Origin: Candidatus Eiseniibacteriota bacterium
GTDB lineage: Bacteria > Orphanbacterota > Orphanbacteria > Orphanbacterales > Orphanbacteraceae
Direction: 5' to 3'
NCBI GenBank assembly: GCA_024276995.1
Contig: JAJRWB010000031.1
Coordinates: 27,488 to 91,487 of the forward strand
DNA length: 64,000 nt
In this document: in pieces, positions 26,996-34,937 of the stretch
How positions within the stretch are numbered: position 1 is the stretch's first letter
How the letters are laid out: each line of letters begins with the position of its first letter
The notes under the pieces: model-generated
What the model was told of the DNA's origin: nothing
The model's input: only the letters and a program-made list of their open reading frames with translations
Database searches by the model: none
Translations under genes and position numbers: made by a program

Positions 26996-27682
26996 CTACG
27001 ACTCCTCCGTCTTCTTCTCTTCGTCTCCGCCTTCCGAGGAAGCCGCGCCCTCTTCGGCGCCTTCCGCCTCGGCGCCCTCTTCGGCGCCCTCGGCCTCCTC
27101 TTCCTTCGCCACTTCCTCGATACGCGGCATGGCGATCGAAACGACCGCGGCGTCGCCGGCGGTGAGGAACTCCTCGTTACCGACCTTCTCGATTTCGTCG
27201 ACCCGGATCGTGTCGCCGACCATCATGGAGGTCACATCGATGGTGTACTTCTCCGGAATCTCCCCGGGAAGGGAGAGAATCTGGATCTCTCTTTGGTGTA
27301 CCGCCATGATCCCGCCGTACGTCCGGACCCCCTCCGATTCGCCCTCGATCACCACCGGAACGGCGACGTTGTACTTTCTCGTCATATCCACCTTGAGCAG
27401 ATCGCAATGGATGATATCCCTCGTGGTCGGGTGACGCTGCACTTCACGGATCACCGACTTGACCGGCTCCTTTCCCCCTTCGATGTTCAGGTCGATCAGG
27501 AGGGTGGTTCCCCGGCCCTCCTTCAGCACCGGCAGGAGAGAGGCGGTTTCGATGTTGAGCATCTCCGCCTCGCCGCCCGATCCGTAAAGCACGGCAGGCA
27601 CCACGCCGCAGCGTCTTTGCGCCTTCACTTCACTCTTTTTCGCCCCGCTTCTGCGGGTGACGTTCATTGTCGCTGTCTGCAT
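26996..27682 (-). CDS. rplY: 50S ribosomal protein L25 (long, CTC type)
   Basis: 228 residues. The N-terminal 5S rRNA-binding domain (about 1-95; RRCGVVPAVLYG, HPTTRDIIHCDLLKVD) is followed by the beta C-domain of CTC-type L25. An acidic Glu/Ala tail (about 190-228) ends the protein. Between prs and pth, the classic position. Confidence 0.96.
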   Translation of the reverse strand: MQTATMNVTRRSGAKKSEVKAQRRCGVVPAVLYGSGGEAEMLNIETASLLPVLKEGRGTTLLIDLNIEGGKEPVKSVIREVQRHPTTRDIIHCDLLKVDMTRKYNVAVPVVIEGESEGVRTYGGIMAVHQREIQILSLPGEIPEKYTIDVTSMMVGDTIRVDEIEKVGNEEFLTAGDAAVVSIAMPRIEEVAKEEEAEGAEEGAEAEGAEEGAASSEGGDEEKKTEES

Positions 27683-27730
27683 CTTCTTCTTCTCCTGGGG
27701 CTGTCCACCCCGAAGGCATTCGGACCGCCC

Positions 27731-28663
27731 CTACTCCACAAAGAGGGAACTGACCGATTCTTCCCGATGAATCCGCTGTATCGCCTCGCCCAGCAGTCCG
27801 GCCACGCTGAGCACCTCGATCTTGTCACTCCCGCCCTTGAGCGGGATCGTGTCGGTGACGGTAACCTCACGGATCGGTGAATCGTTGATCCGCGAGAGCG
27901 CCTCCCCCGACAGAACCGGATGGGTGCACGCCGCGTAGATATCGAGGGCGCCCTCCGCCTTCAATCTCGCGGCCGCCGCGACGAGCGTGCCCGCCGTGTC
28001 GATCAGGTCGTCCACGATCAGCACGTTCTTGTCCTTCACGTCGCCGATGACGTGGTACACCTCGGCCACGTTCGGCTCCGGCCTCCTCTTGTCGATAATC
28101 GCGAGGTCCGCGCCGAGCCTTTTCGCGTACGCCCGTGACATCTTCACGCTTCCGATATCGGGCGCCACCACCACGAGGTCGCTCAGCCCCTTCCCCTCGT
28201 AATGGCGAACGAGCACGGGAGCCGAGTAGAGATGATCCAGGGGGATATCGAAGAACCCCTGGATCTGGCTCGAGTGCAGGTCCATGGTCAGCACACGGTC
28301 GGCGCCCGCCACGGTGATCAGGTTCGCCACCACCTTGGCGGAAATCGCCACCCGCGGGCGGTCTTTCCTGTCCTGCCGCGCATAGCCGAAGTACGGAATC
28401 ACCGCCGTTACACGGCGCGCGGAAGCCCGCTTCAACGCGTCGATCATCAGCAGGAGCGTCAGCAGGTTCTCGGCGGGCGAAAACGTAGGCTGCACGACAA
28501 AGGCGTCCACACCCCTGGCGTTCTCGCCGATCATCACGTTCACCTCGCCGTCGGCGAAGGAACGGATATGCATCGCCGATAGACGGCTCCCCATGGCGCC
28601 GGCGATCCGCCGGGAAAGCTCCCGGTTCGCAGGTCCGGCAAAGACTTTGCAGCTACCGTTCAT
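27731..28663 (-). CDS. prs: Ribose-phosphate pyrophosphokinase
   Basis: 310 residues from the ATG at 28663, preceded by GGAGG; the longer frame runs back into the promoter. It makes PRPP from ribose 5-phosphate and ATP for nucleotide, His and Trp synthesis. Motifs: the KVFAGPANRELS start, YFGYARQDRKDRPRVAIS, the signature DLHSSQIQGFFDIPLDHL, and the PRPP loop IVDDLIDTAGTL. It has its own strong promoter downstream of tRNA-Gln and probably begins the prs-rplY-pth-hppA-rpsF-ssb-rpsR-rplI-ppi transcript. Confidence 0.98.
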   Translation of the reverse strand: MNGSCKVFAGPANRELSRRIAGAMGSRLSAMHIRSFADGEVNVMIGENARGVDAFVVQPTFSPAENLLTLLLMIDALKRASARRVTAVIPYFGYARQDRKDRPRVAISAKVVANLITVAGADRVLTMDLHSSQIQGFFDIPLDHLYSAPVLVRHYEGKGLSDLVVVAPDIGSVKMSRAYAKRLGADLAIIDKRRPEPNVAEVYHVIGDVKDKNVLIVDDLIDTAGTLVAAAARLKAEGALDIYAACTHPVLSGEALSRINDSPIREVTVTDTIPLKGGSDKIEVLSVAGLLGEAIQRIHREESVSSLFVE

Positions 28664-28708
28664 CCTGCCTCCGCGGGCTTCCCGGGCCCCGAAAACCACA
28701 GACGGATC

Positions 28709-28737
28709 ATTATAGGCCCGCGCACGCGGCGAGTCAA
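28709..28737 (-). promoter_or_regulatory. Promoter of the prs operon
   Basis: TTGACT and a perfect TATAAT separated by 17 bp, the best promoter in the window. The predicted leader is about 40 nt and ends in GGAGG before the prs start. Confidence 0.85.
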
Positions 28738-28822
28738 GAAAAAGTCGACCACTCGGAGAGAGGGGGAAAAGGGGCAACTCGGCGGGGCACAGTCGGTTCC
28801 GCCTCCGCCCCGGTTCGCTGTC

Positions 28823-28897
28823 TGGCTGGGGCGGGAGGATTCGAACCTCCGAATGCGGGCTCCAAAGGCCCGTGCCTTACCGCTTGGCGACGCCCCA
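28823..28897 (-). tRNA. tRNA-Gln (anticodon TTG)
   Basis: 75 nt including an encoded CCA. Acceptor TGGGGCG pairs with CGCCCCA, discriminator G. The anticodon stem CGGGC/GCCCG encloses the loop CTTTGGA, giving TTG. The T-loop GGTTCGAATCC is canonical. It lies between spoVG and prs and is probably co-transcribed from upstream. Confidence 0.96.
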
Positions 28898-28923
28898 ATA
28901 TCCACACGGAGCGCCCGGCGGGA

Positions 28924-29217
28924 TTACAGAGCGTTCGAGACGACGCCGGAAGGACGGGAGAGTTCCGCCTCGTACTCTCCGATCACCGCGCTCTCGATCC
29001 TCTCCCGCATGGTGCTGTTGATCGGGTGGGCGATGTCCTGGAAGGTGCCGTCCGGTCGTCGCCGGCTCGGCATCGCCACGAACAGGCCCTTGTTCCCCTG
29101 GATCACCTTGAGCCCCCGAACGACGAAACAGTTGTCGAACGTCACACTGGCGAAAGCCTTCAGCTTGTCGTCCGTTCGGATAGTGACACGGACTTCGGAG
29201 ATCTCCATTGGGACCAC
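28924..29217 (-). CDS. spoVG: SpoVG-family regulator
   Basis: 97 residues. The family signature is intact: EISEVRVTI, KLKAFASVTFDNCFVV, GLFVAMPSRR and FQDIAHPINSTMRE. SpoVG proteins bind nucleic acid site-specifically and affect sporulation, virulence or division in Firmicutes and spirochaetes; here no sporulation genes are visible. ispE-spoVG-prs-rplY-pth matches the order known from Bacillus. The start could be the first Met or Met-4. Confidence 0.96.
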   Translation of the reverse strand: MVPMEISEVRVTIRTDDKLKAFASVTFDNCFVVRGLKVIQGNKGLFVAMPSRRRPDGTFQDIAHPINSTMRERIESAVIGEYEAELSRPSGVVSNAL

Positions 29218-29236
29218 ACCCTCCTGGTTTCGACCG

Positions 29237-30121
29237 CTACGCTCCCGAGCAGGTCCGTATCCGGAAACCGCAGCTCACAGGGTGGACGACGGCGGCGAAC
29301 CGGCCGTCGTCAAATCTCGAAAGAAGCGTTCCATCGTTCTCCTCCCGGTCGAGGAAGGCGAAAACCGACGGGCCGCTGCCGCTCATGATCGCGTTGGAAT
29401 GCGCGGCGGAAGAGACGCGATCGATCATTGCCTTGACGATGGGATAGGTGGGCAATACCGCGTCCTCCAGCCGGTTGAATAAGGAGATCCCCCGGGCCGC
29501 CGTTCCCACGCCGGGAACGGATCCGATCCCCATATTAGAAAAGGAAGATCCCCTTGTCAATCGTAATCGATCTAACTCTTTGTAGACCAATGAACTACTT
29601 ATTTCGACCGGCGGCGTTACCAGAAGAAGCCTCTCCGACGCGGCGAGGGAGACGATAGGTTCCACTTCTTCCCCCCTCCCCCGGCAGATCGCGGCGCCGC
29701 CATGAAAGAAGAACGGCACGTCCGAGCCGAGACGACCGCCGAGTTTCTTGAGGTCTTCCGCAGACGCGCCGAGCGACCAGAGCGCCGACAACCCGGCGAG
29801 CACCGCAGCCGCATCGCTGCTTCCTCCGCCGAGGCCGGCGACGGCGGGAATCTTCTTGGCGATTTGGATGGCGCACGCCGCGGGGACGGCGGCTTCGCGG
29901 GCGAGGAGCTTCGCGGCGGCCCAGACGATATTCCCTTCTCCCTGCGGCACCGACGGATCGTCGGCGACCACCGAGAGCGCCTCCGCCTCCTCGAGGGTGA
30001 TCGTGTCGGCGACGGAGACCGCCTGCATCACCGTTTCGATCTCGTGGTAGCCGTCCGGCCGGGGAGGACCGACCTCGAGGGAGAGGTTCACCTTGGCGAA
30101 AGCTTCCACGCGGATCAACAC
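29237..30121 (-). CDS. ispE: 4-diphosphocytidyl-2-C-methyl-D-erythritol kinase
   Basis: 294 residues, a GHMP kinase of the MEP isoprenoid pathway. AFAKVNLSLEVGPPRPDGYHEI opens the protein in two blocks, and the ATP loop reads AVAGLGGGSSDAAAVL at about residue 95. The C-terminal SGSGPSVFAFL is the third GHMP motif. Its product feeds polyprenyl lipids used by the neighbouring UbiA-type and GGGP-synthase enzymes. Confidence 0.96.
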   Translation of the reverse strand: MLIRVEAFAKVNLSLEVGPPRPDGYHEIETVMQAVSVADTITLEEAEALSVVADDPSVPQGEGNIVWAAAKLLAREAAVPAACAIQIAKKIPAVAGLGGGSSDAAAVLAGLSALWSLGASAEDLKKLGGRLGSDVPFFFHGGAAICRGRGEEVEPIVSLAASERLLLVTPPVEISSSLVYKELDRLRLTRGSSFSNMGIGSVPGVGTAARGISLFNRLEDAVLPTYPIVKAMIDRVSSAAHSNAIMSGSGPSVFAFLDREENDGTLLSRFDDGRFAAVVHPVSCGFRIRTCSGA

Positions 30122-30131
30122 TCACCCCCGG

Positions 30132-31019
30132 TCAGGGAATGTAGAGAATCACGAGGACCGCCGCGGTCCACAGGGCGATGTTCACCAAGGTCGGCCTGTC
30201 GGAGAGGAGCGCCTCGGCCGGGTTCCCCCCCATCCCCTTCTGCAGAACGAGGTACATGTAGCGGAAGAGGCCGTACGTGACGAAGGGGATCGTATAGATC
30301 AGCCCGTCGGTTCCGAACTTCGCCACCGTGTCGGGCCAGATCGTGTAGAGCGAGAACGAGAGCATCGTCGCGCCGGTGGTGACGGCGATGATGTGATCGA
30401 TCAGCTCGACGGTGTACTTGCCGAGCGCCGCCCTGTGGGAGGCGGCTCCTTCGTCGAGGAGCACCAATTCGTTCCTCCTCTTGCAGACCGCGAGAAAGAG
30501 AGAGCCGAAGAAGGTGCATACCAGAAGCCACGGGGAGAGAAGCACCTCGGGGTCGACCGCCCGGAGCGCCTGGACGCCCGCGATCGCCCGGATCAGGAAG
30601 CCGATGGAGATCGAAAGAACGTCGAGGATCACCATGTGTTTCAGCCGGTACGAATACGCCACGTTGAGGACGAAGTAGATCGCCAAGCACAGCCCGAAAC
30701 CGGGCCAGATGAGGAACCCGGCGAGCATCGAACCGGCGGCGAGAATCGCGACCGCGCTCCAGGCGACGGCGGGGGAGAGCGCACTCGATGCGATCGGCCT
30801 GTTCCTTTTCACCGGATGGGCGCGGTCTTTCTCGCGGTCGACGAGATCGTTCAGGATATAGATGCTCGACGCGACGAACGAGAAGAGGAGAAAACCCTCG
30901 GCCGCGCGAAAAAGGAAGGGAAGCTCGAACGCATGATGAGAAAAGACGAGCCCGGCGAAGAGAAGAACATTCTTCGACCATTCCTTCGGCCGGCACGAGC
31001 AGATCAGGGCGCTCAGCAT
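30132..31019 (-). CDS. UbiA-family prenyltransferase, decaprenyl-phosphate phosphoribosyltransferase-like
   Basis: 295 residues with about nine transmembrane helices. The Asp-rich motif NDLVDREKDRAHPVKRNRPIA and second motif NVAYSYRLKHMVILDV place it in UbiA. The N-terminal CRPKEWSKNVLLFAGL closely resembles DPPR synthases, which attach phosphoribose from PRPP to polyprenyl phosphate on the way to arabinofuranosyl donors. PRPP synthase (prs) is encoded four genes downstream. Its ATG overlaps the udk stop codon by one base. Confidence 0.82.
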   Translation of the reverse strand: MLSALICSCRPKEWSKNVLLFAGLVFSHHAFELPFLFRAAEGFLLFSFVASSIYILNDLVDREKDRAHPVKRNRPIASSALSPAVAWSAVAILAAGSMLAGFLIWPGFGLCLAIYFVLNVAYSYRLKHMVILDVLSISIGFLIRAIAGVQALRAVDPEVLLSPWLLVCTFFGSLFLAVCKRRNELVLLDEGAASHRAALGKYTVELIDHIIAVTTGATMLSFSLYTIWPDTVAKFGTDGLIYTIPFVTYGLFRYMYLVLQKGMGGNPAEALLSDRPTLVNIALWTAAVLVILYIP

Positions 31020-31648
31020 TACTCCCCCCCCTCGGAAAGGATGTCCCGGATGCGCGAGAGAATCATGTCGATCGCCACCTGGTTGTGCCCTCCCCGGGGG
31101 ACGACGAGATCGGCGTAGCGCTTCGACGGCTCGACGAACTGCTGGTGCATCGGCTTGACCGTCCTGAGATACTGCTCGATGGCGGAAGGGATCGTTCTCC
31201 CCCTGTCGCGCACATCCCGCCGGAGCCTTCGGATCAGCCGCTCGTCCTCGTCGCAGTCGACGAAAATGCGGATGCTCATCCGGCTGCGCAGCTCCGGGTT
31301 CTCGAGCACCAGGATTCCCTCGAGGAGGATGACCGGCGACGGCACCACGGTGACCGTCTTTTCGGTGCGCGTGTGATCGACGAAGCTGTAGACCGGGCGT
31401 TCCACCGCCTTGTTATCGAGCAGCTCGGCGATGTGGCGAAGAAGGAGTTCGTTGTCGAAGGCGCCCGGGTGGTCGTAGTTGATCTGTGCCCTCTCTTCGA
31501 AGGTGAGATCGCTCCGGTCGAGGTAATAGGCGTCATGGCTGAGAATCGCCACGCCTCGCCCCCGCAGCTCGCGGGCGAGCCTCACCGAGAGGGTCGTTTT
31601 CCCCGAGCCGCTCCCCCCCGCGAGGCCGATCACCACCGGTTGCGCCAT
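31019..31648 (-). CDS. udk: Uridine kinase
   Basis: 209 residues from the ATG at 31648. P-loop GLAGGSGSGKTT, substrate loop DAYYLDRSDL and INYDHPGAFD, then the family motif VILLEGILVLENPELR. It phosphorylates uridine/cytidine in nucleotide salvage. Sandwiched between the small transporter and the UbiA-type gene in the surface-polymer block, where UMP supply would make sense, though that link is inference. Confidence 0.95.
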   Translation of the reverse strand: MAQPVVIGLAGGSGSGKTTLSVRLARELRGRGVAILSHDAYYLDRSDLTFEERAQINYDHPGAFDNELLLRHIAELLDNKAVERPVYSFVDHTRTEKTVTVVPSPVILLEGILVLENPELRSRMSIRIFVDCDEDERLIRRLRRDVRDRGRTIPSAIEQYLRTVKPMHQQFVEPSKRYADLVVPRGGHNQVAIDMILSRIRDILSEGGE

Positions 31649-31673
31649 TTCCCCTGTCCTGGTCCGCGACCGC

Positions 31674-32033
31674 TCACGACCGGGAGACGAGAAACACGCC
31701 GCCACAGATCACGAGGGTTCCGAGGATCCGGTAGAAATCCACGTCTTCCTTGAAGAGAAACCGGGAGGCCACCACCACCACCACGTAGCTGAAGCTCACC
31801 ATCGGGTAGGCCCAGCTCACCTCCACCCGCGAAAGAACGATCATCCACACGAGCGCCGAGAGTCCATACAGGATGAATCCGGTCACCACGTACGGATTCG
31901 CGAAGGCGCCGACCATTTTCTCGATCACGTGGGACTGGGTGATCTTGCCCACCGTATTCATCCCGTATTTCAAAGTGAGCTGTCCGATCGACCCGAGGGT
32001 TACACAGAAGAGAATCATCAACAGGTTCTTCAC
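31674..32033 (-). CDS. Small EamA/SMR-type membrane transporter
   Basis: 119 residues and four transmembrane helices (MKNLLMILFCVTLGSIGQL, VVTGFILYGLSALVWMIVL, SWAYPMVSFSYVVVVVAS, ILGTLVICGGVFLVS). This single-domain DMT form resembles the ArnE/ArnF-like proteins that flip undecaprenyl-phosphate sugars, or multidrug SMR proteins. Neighbouring sugar-phosphate transferase and DPPR-like enzymes favour a polyprenyl-linked sugar flippase. Confidence 0.78.
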   Translation of the reverse strand: MKNLLMILFCVTLGSIGQLTLKYGMNTVGKITQSHVIEKMVGAFANPYVVTGFILYGLSALVWMIVLSRVEVSWAYPMVSFSYVVVVVASRFLFKEDVDFYRILGTLVICGGVFLVSRS

Positions 32034-32136
32034 CGAGCCAGTCCTTTCCGAGCTCGGCCGCCGGCCACCAGACGCCGGCCCCTCGCTGCATGAACGCTCA
32101 TGTTAGCCAATCCATCGGGGGAAGCGCAAGACGAAA

Positions 32137-33552
32137 TCAGGCGGCGGGCTGGGATGAACTCGACTCGAGGGCGTGGCTCATCACATGACGGAATGTGAGA
32201 AGGAGGATCTTCAGGTCGAGGAGAAGAGACCAGTTTTCCACGTAGAACAGATCGTAGCGCGTCCGCTCCTCCACCGAGGTGTCCCCGCGAAGGCCATGGA
32301 CCTGGGCCCATCCGGTCATGCCCGATTTCACTCGATGGCGGTCGAAATAGCGGGGGATTTCCCGCTCGAACCGGCGGACGAAGTACGGTCGTTCCGGTCG
32401 GGGACCGACGAGTGCCATCCGGCCGGTGAGCACATTCCACAGCTGCGGCAGCTCGTCGAGGCTCGTGCGCCTGAGGAACGCCCCGATCCGCGTACAGCGA
32501 CTATCGTCGCGCCCGGCGAAGACGGGGCCGGTTTTCGACTCGGCGCCGGTCACCATGGTGCGGAACTTGTAGATCCGGAACACTCGTCCGTCCCGGCCGA
32601 TCCGGGTCTGGGCATAGAAGATCGGACCGGGCGAATCGAGCCGGATCGCCGCGGCGAGAAGCGGGAGGAGCGGGAGGAGCGCGACGAGGAGAACGAGAGA
32701 GAAGGCGATGTCGAACGAGCGCTTCACGAAGCGGTTCCACGATTCGAGGGGGAAGCCCTTCACACCGAGGAGAGGGATGCCGTCCATTTCGCTGAGACGC
32801 ACCCTCTCGCCGAAGCGCCCGTAGAGATCGGGAACGATTTCCACCTCGAGGGGAAGCGATTCGCACGATCGGATCACCTCCACCGTCTTCTCACGCATCT
32901 CGTGTGGAAGGGCGATGAACACCTTGTCGATCTGCTCGTCGCGGGCAATGCGCGCCACGTCACCGGTGTCCCCCAGGAGCGGCGCGCCTTCCGGCGGTTC
33001 GATTCCGTCGGCGGCGGCGAAGCCGACGAGATGGTAGCCGAATTCGGGCCGACCTTCGATGCGGGCCATCACCTCGCGGGCAAGCCGTCCCCCTCCGACA
33101 AGGAGGACACGCTGCACATCGTAGCCGCGACGGCGGATCCATGTCCGGAACGCACGCACCGCCTGGCGCGAGAAAAGGAGCGTCACGAAGGCGAGGGGGA
33201 TCGCCAGGAAAAGGAAGATCCTCGAATACGACACGCCCCTGTAAAGGAAGCCGGCCGACATGGTGAAGAGCGAGCCGAGGAGAGTCCCCTTCAAGAGGAG
33301 GAGCGCCTCGTCGGTCCGGTTCAAACCCTTCCGTGGATCATAAAGGCCGAGAAAGCCGAAGAGAACGGACCAGCCCGACGCGACGATCACGATGCCGGGA
33401 AGGTACTTTTCAAAGGGGGGGATCCCCTCGGGCGACGCGAACCAACCCGAGCCGAAACGGATCCAGAAGGCGGCGGACACGGCGAAAACCACCGACAGCC
33501 AGTCGGAGAGGAGTGAGAGCACCGCCATAGTGAGTGGCGCCTTCTTGTGCAT
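32137..33552 (-). CDS. Polyprenyl-phosphate sugar-1-phosphate transferase
   Basis: 471 residues from the ATG at 33552 (GGAGG 6 nt upstream). Four N-terminal transmembrane helices (about 1-130) are followed by a CoA-binding/Rossmann-like domain (about 140-260). A fifth helix leads to the catalytic bacterial sugar transferase domain (about 285-471): [36 protein letters not shown]. It starts surface-polysaccharide assembly on undecaprenyl phosphate; WcaJ/WbaP-type sugar identity is unknown. It has its own promoter. Confidence 0.93.
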   Translation of the reverse strand: MHKKAPLTMAVLSLLSDWLSVVFAVSAAFWIRFGSGWFASPEGIPPFEKYLPGIVIVASGWSVLFGFLGLYDPRKGLNRTDEALLLLKGTLLGSLFTMSAGFLYRGVSYSRIFLFLAIPLAFVTLLFSRQAVRAFRTWIRRRGYDVQRVLLVGGGRLAREVMARIEGRPEFGYHLVGFAAADGIEPPEGAPLLGDTGDVARIARDEQIDKVFIALPHEMREKTVEVIRSCESLPLEVEIVPDLYGRFGERVRLSEMDGIPLLGVKGFPLESWNRFVKRSFDIAFSLVLLVALLPLLPLLAAAIRLDSPGPIFYAQTRIGRDGRVFRIYKFRTMVTGAESKTGPVFAGRDDSRCTRIGAFLRRTSLDELPQLWNVLTGRMALVGPRPERPYFVRRFEREIPRYFDRHRVKSGMTGWAQVHGLRGDTSVEERTRYDLFYVENWSLLLDLKILLLTFRHVMSHALESSSSQPAA

Positions 33553-33604
33553 GCGAACCCTCCAGGAGCAGCCCACGCCCCCTGTGGGCAGAGTGCGACT
33601 TATA

Positions 33605-33633
33605 AGGATAATTTACGGGGCTGCGCCCGGCAA
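33605..33633 (-). promoter_or_regulatory. Promoter of the sugar-phosphate transferase gene
   Basis: TTGCCG and TATCCT separated by 17 bp. The leader of about 45 nt contains a 6-bp hairpin (GCCCAC/GTGGGC) just before the Shine-Dalgarno. Confidence 0.6.
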
Positions 33634-33725
33634 GCGGAAACGGGGGAGAGGCCGGCACGGGGAAGGCTTCGTCGTTCCGGTACGAGAGGCGGCAGCACTC
33701 CCGCGTGGACCCCCGTTGCGGTCGG

Positions 33726-34937
33726 TCACGGGGCCCGCCGTTCGAGCAAGGCTTCCTCTTCGAAGAGAAGTTTCAAAATCCTTTCACGAAAAACCGACCG
33801 GTCGAAGCGCTTCGCGTTCTCCCTCAGATATGCCGGATCGAAGTCGATTCGTGCAGCCCGTTCCACGGCGTTGCAGATAGCATCCGGGTCGGAACGATCG
33901 AAGAAGAGGCCGGTTCCTTCGCCCTGGTGTTCGCCGGCATCGACTACCGTCTCGAGCGCCCCGCCGGCGCGAAGGGCGATCACGGGACATCCCGCCGCCT
34001 GCGCCTCGAGGGGAACGATGCCGAAATCCTCCTCGCCGGGAAAGATGAGCGCCCTGGCTTCCTCGTAGAGGCGGGCCACGCCGGAATCGTCCACCCATCC
34101 CCGAAACTCGATGTTCGGCCCGGCGATCGATTCGAGATGGGACCGCTCCACGCCGCGGCCCACGATGACGAGCCGTTCGCCGAGGCGGTTGAACGCGAGG
34201 ACGGCGCTTTCGACGCGCTTGTACGGAACGAGGGCGGTGACCATGAGGTAGTAGTCGCGCCGCACCCGGTCGCAGCGAAACCGGGAGAGATCGACGGGAG
34301 GATAGATCACCTCGGAGTGCCTCCCGTAGATCTCCTCGATCCGGCCGGCGACGTTCCGCGAGTTCGCGATGTAGCGATCCACCCTTCCCGCGGTGCGCCG
34401 GTCCCACCGGCGAAGGAGCGCCGCCACCGGGGGCATGAACATCTTCACCGCCCGACCGCTGCGACGATGATTGAAGTATTCATCATAAAATTTCCATACG
34501 TAACGCATGGGGGTATGGCAGTAGCACACATGCCGCGCTTTCGATCGGGGAATCGCCCCCTTGGCGACGCAGTGGCTCGTGGATAGAACGAAATCGAAGG
34601 TCGATAGATCGAACCGTTCGACCGCCGCCGGAAAAAGGGGGAGATAGCGCTGGTGAAGGCGGTGCGCGCCGGGAAGGCGATCGATGAAGGATGTGCGGAT
34701 CTCCATCGCCTCGATGCGCCGTGAGAGCCGCCCGGGAATATGAACGAGGGTGTGCACCACGGCGCGGGGAAGAAGCTCGCAGAGAAGGTCGAGCACCCAC
34801 TCCCCCCCCCGCATCCCCGTGAGCCAATCATGAACGATCGCCACGTTCGCCCCGGCGAAGGGGAGAGAACCTTCCGCCGTCCGATCACGCGCGCCGGGCG
34901 CGCCCTCAGCGGCACTCCCCTCACTCACCGAGCACAT
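33726..34937 (-). CDS. Glycosyltransferase family 4
   Basis: 403 residues. GT-B fold: N-terminal acceptor domain (NVAIVHDWLTGMRGGEWVL) and C-terminal donor domain with the E-x7-E motif region EEDFGIVPLEAQAAGCPVIAL. It transfers a nucleotide-activated sugar to a lipid-linked glycan in the cytoplasm. The assigned ATG overlaps the preceding glycosyltransferase gene by 17 nt; a GTG nine bases further in is also possible. Sugar and linkage unknown. Confidence 0.92.
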   Translation of the reverse strand: MCSVSEGSAAEGAPGARDRTAEGSLPFAGANVAIVHDWLTGMRGGEWVLDLLCELLPRAVVHTLVHIPGRLSRRIEAMEIRTSFIDRLPGAHRLHQRYLPLFPAAVERFDLSTFDFVLSTSHCVAKGAIPRSKARHVCYCHTPMRYVWKFYDEYFNHRRSGRAVKMFMPPVAALLRRWDRRTAGRVDRYIANSRNVAGRIEEIYGRHSEVIYPPVDLSRFRCDRVRRDYYLMVTALVPYKRVESAVLAFNRLGERLVIVGRGVERSHLESIAGPNIEFRGWVDDSGVARLYEEARALIFPGEEDFGIVPLEAQAAGCPVIALRAGGALETVVDAGEHQGEGTGLFFDRSDPDAICNAVERAARIDFDPAYLRENAKRFDRSVFRERILKLLFEEEALLERRAP

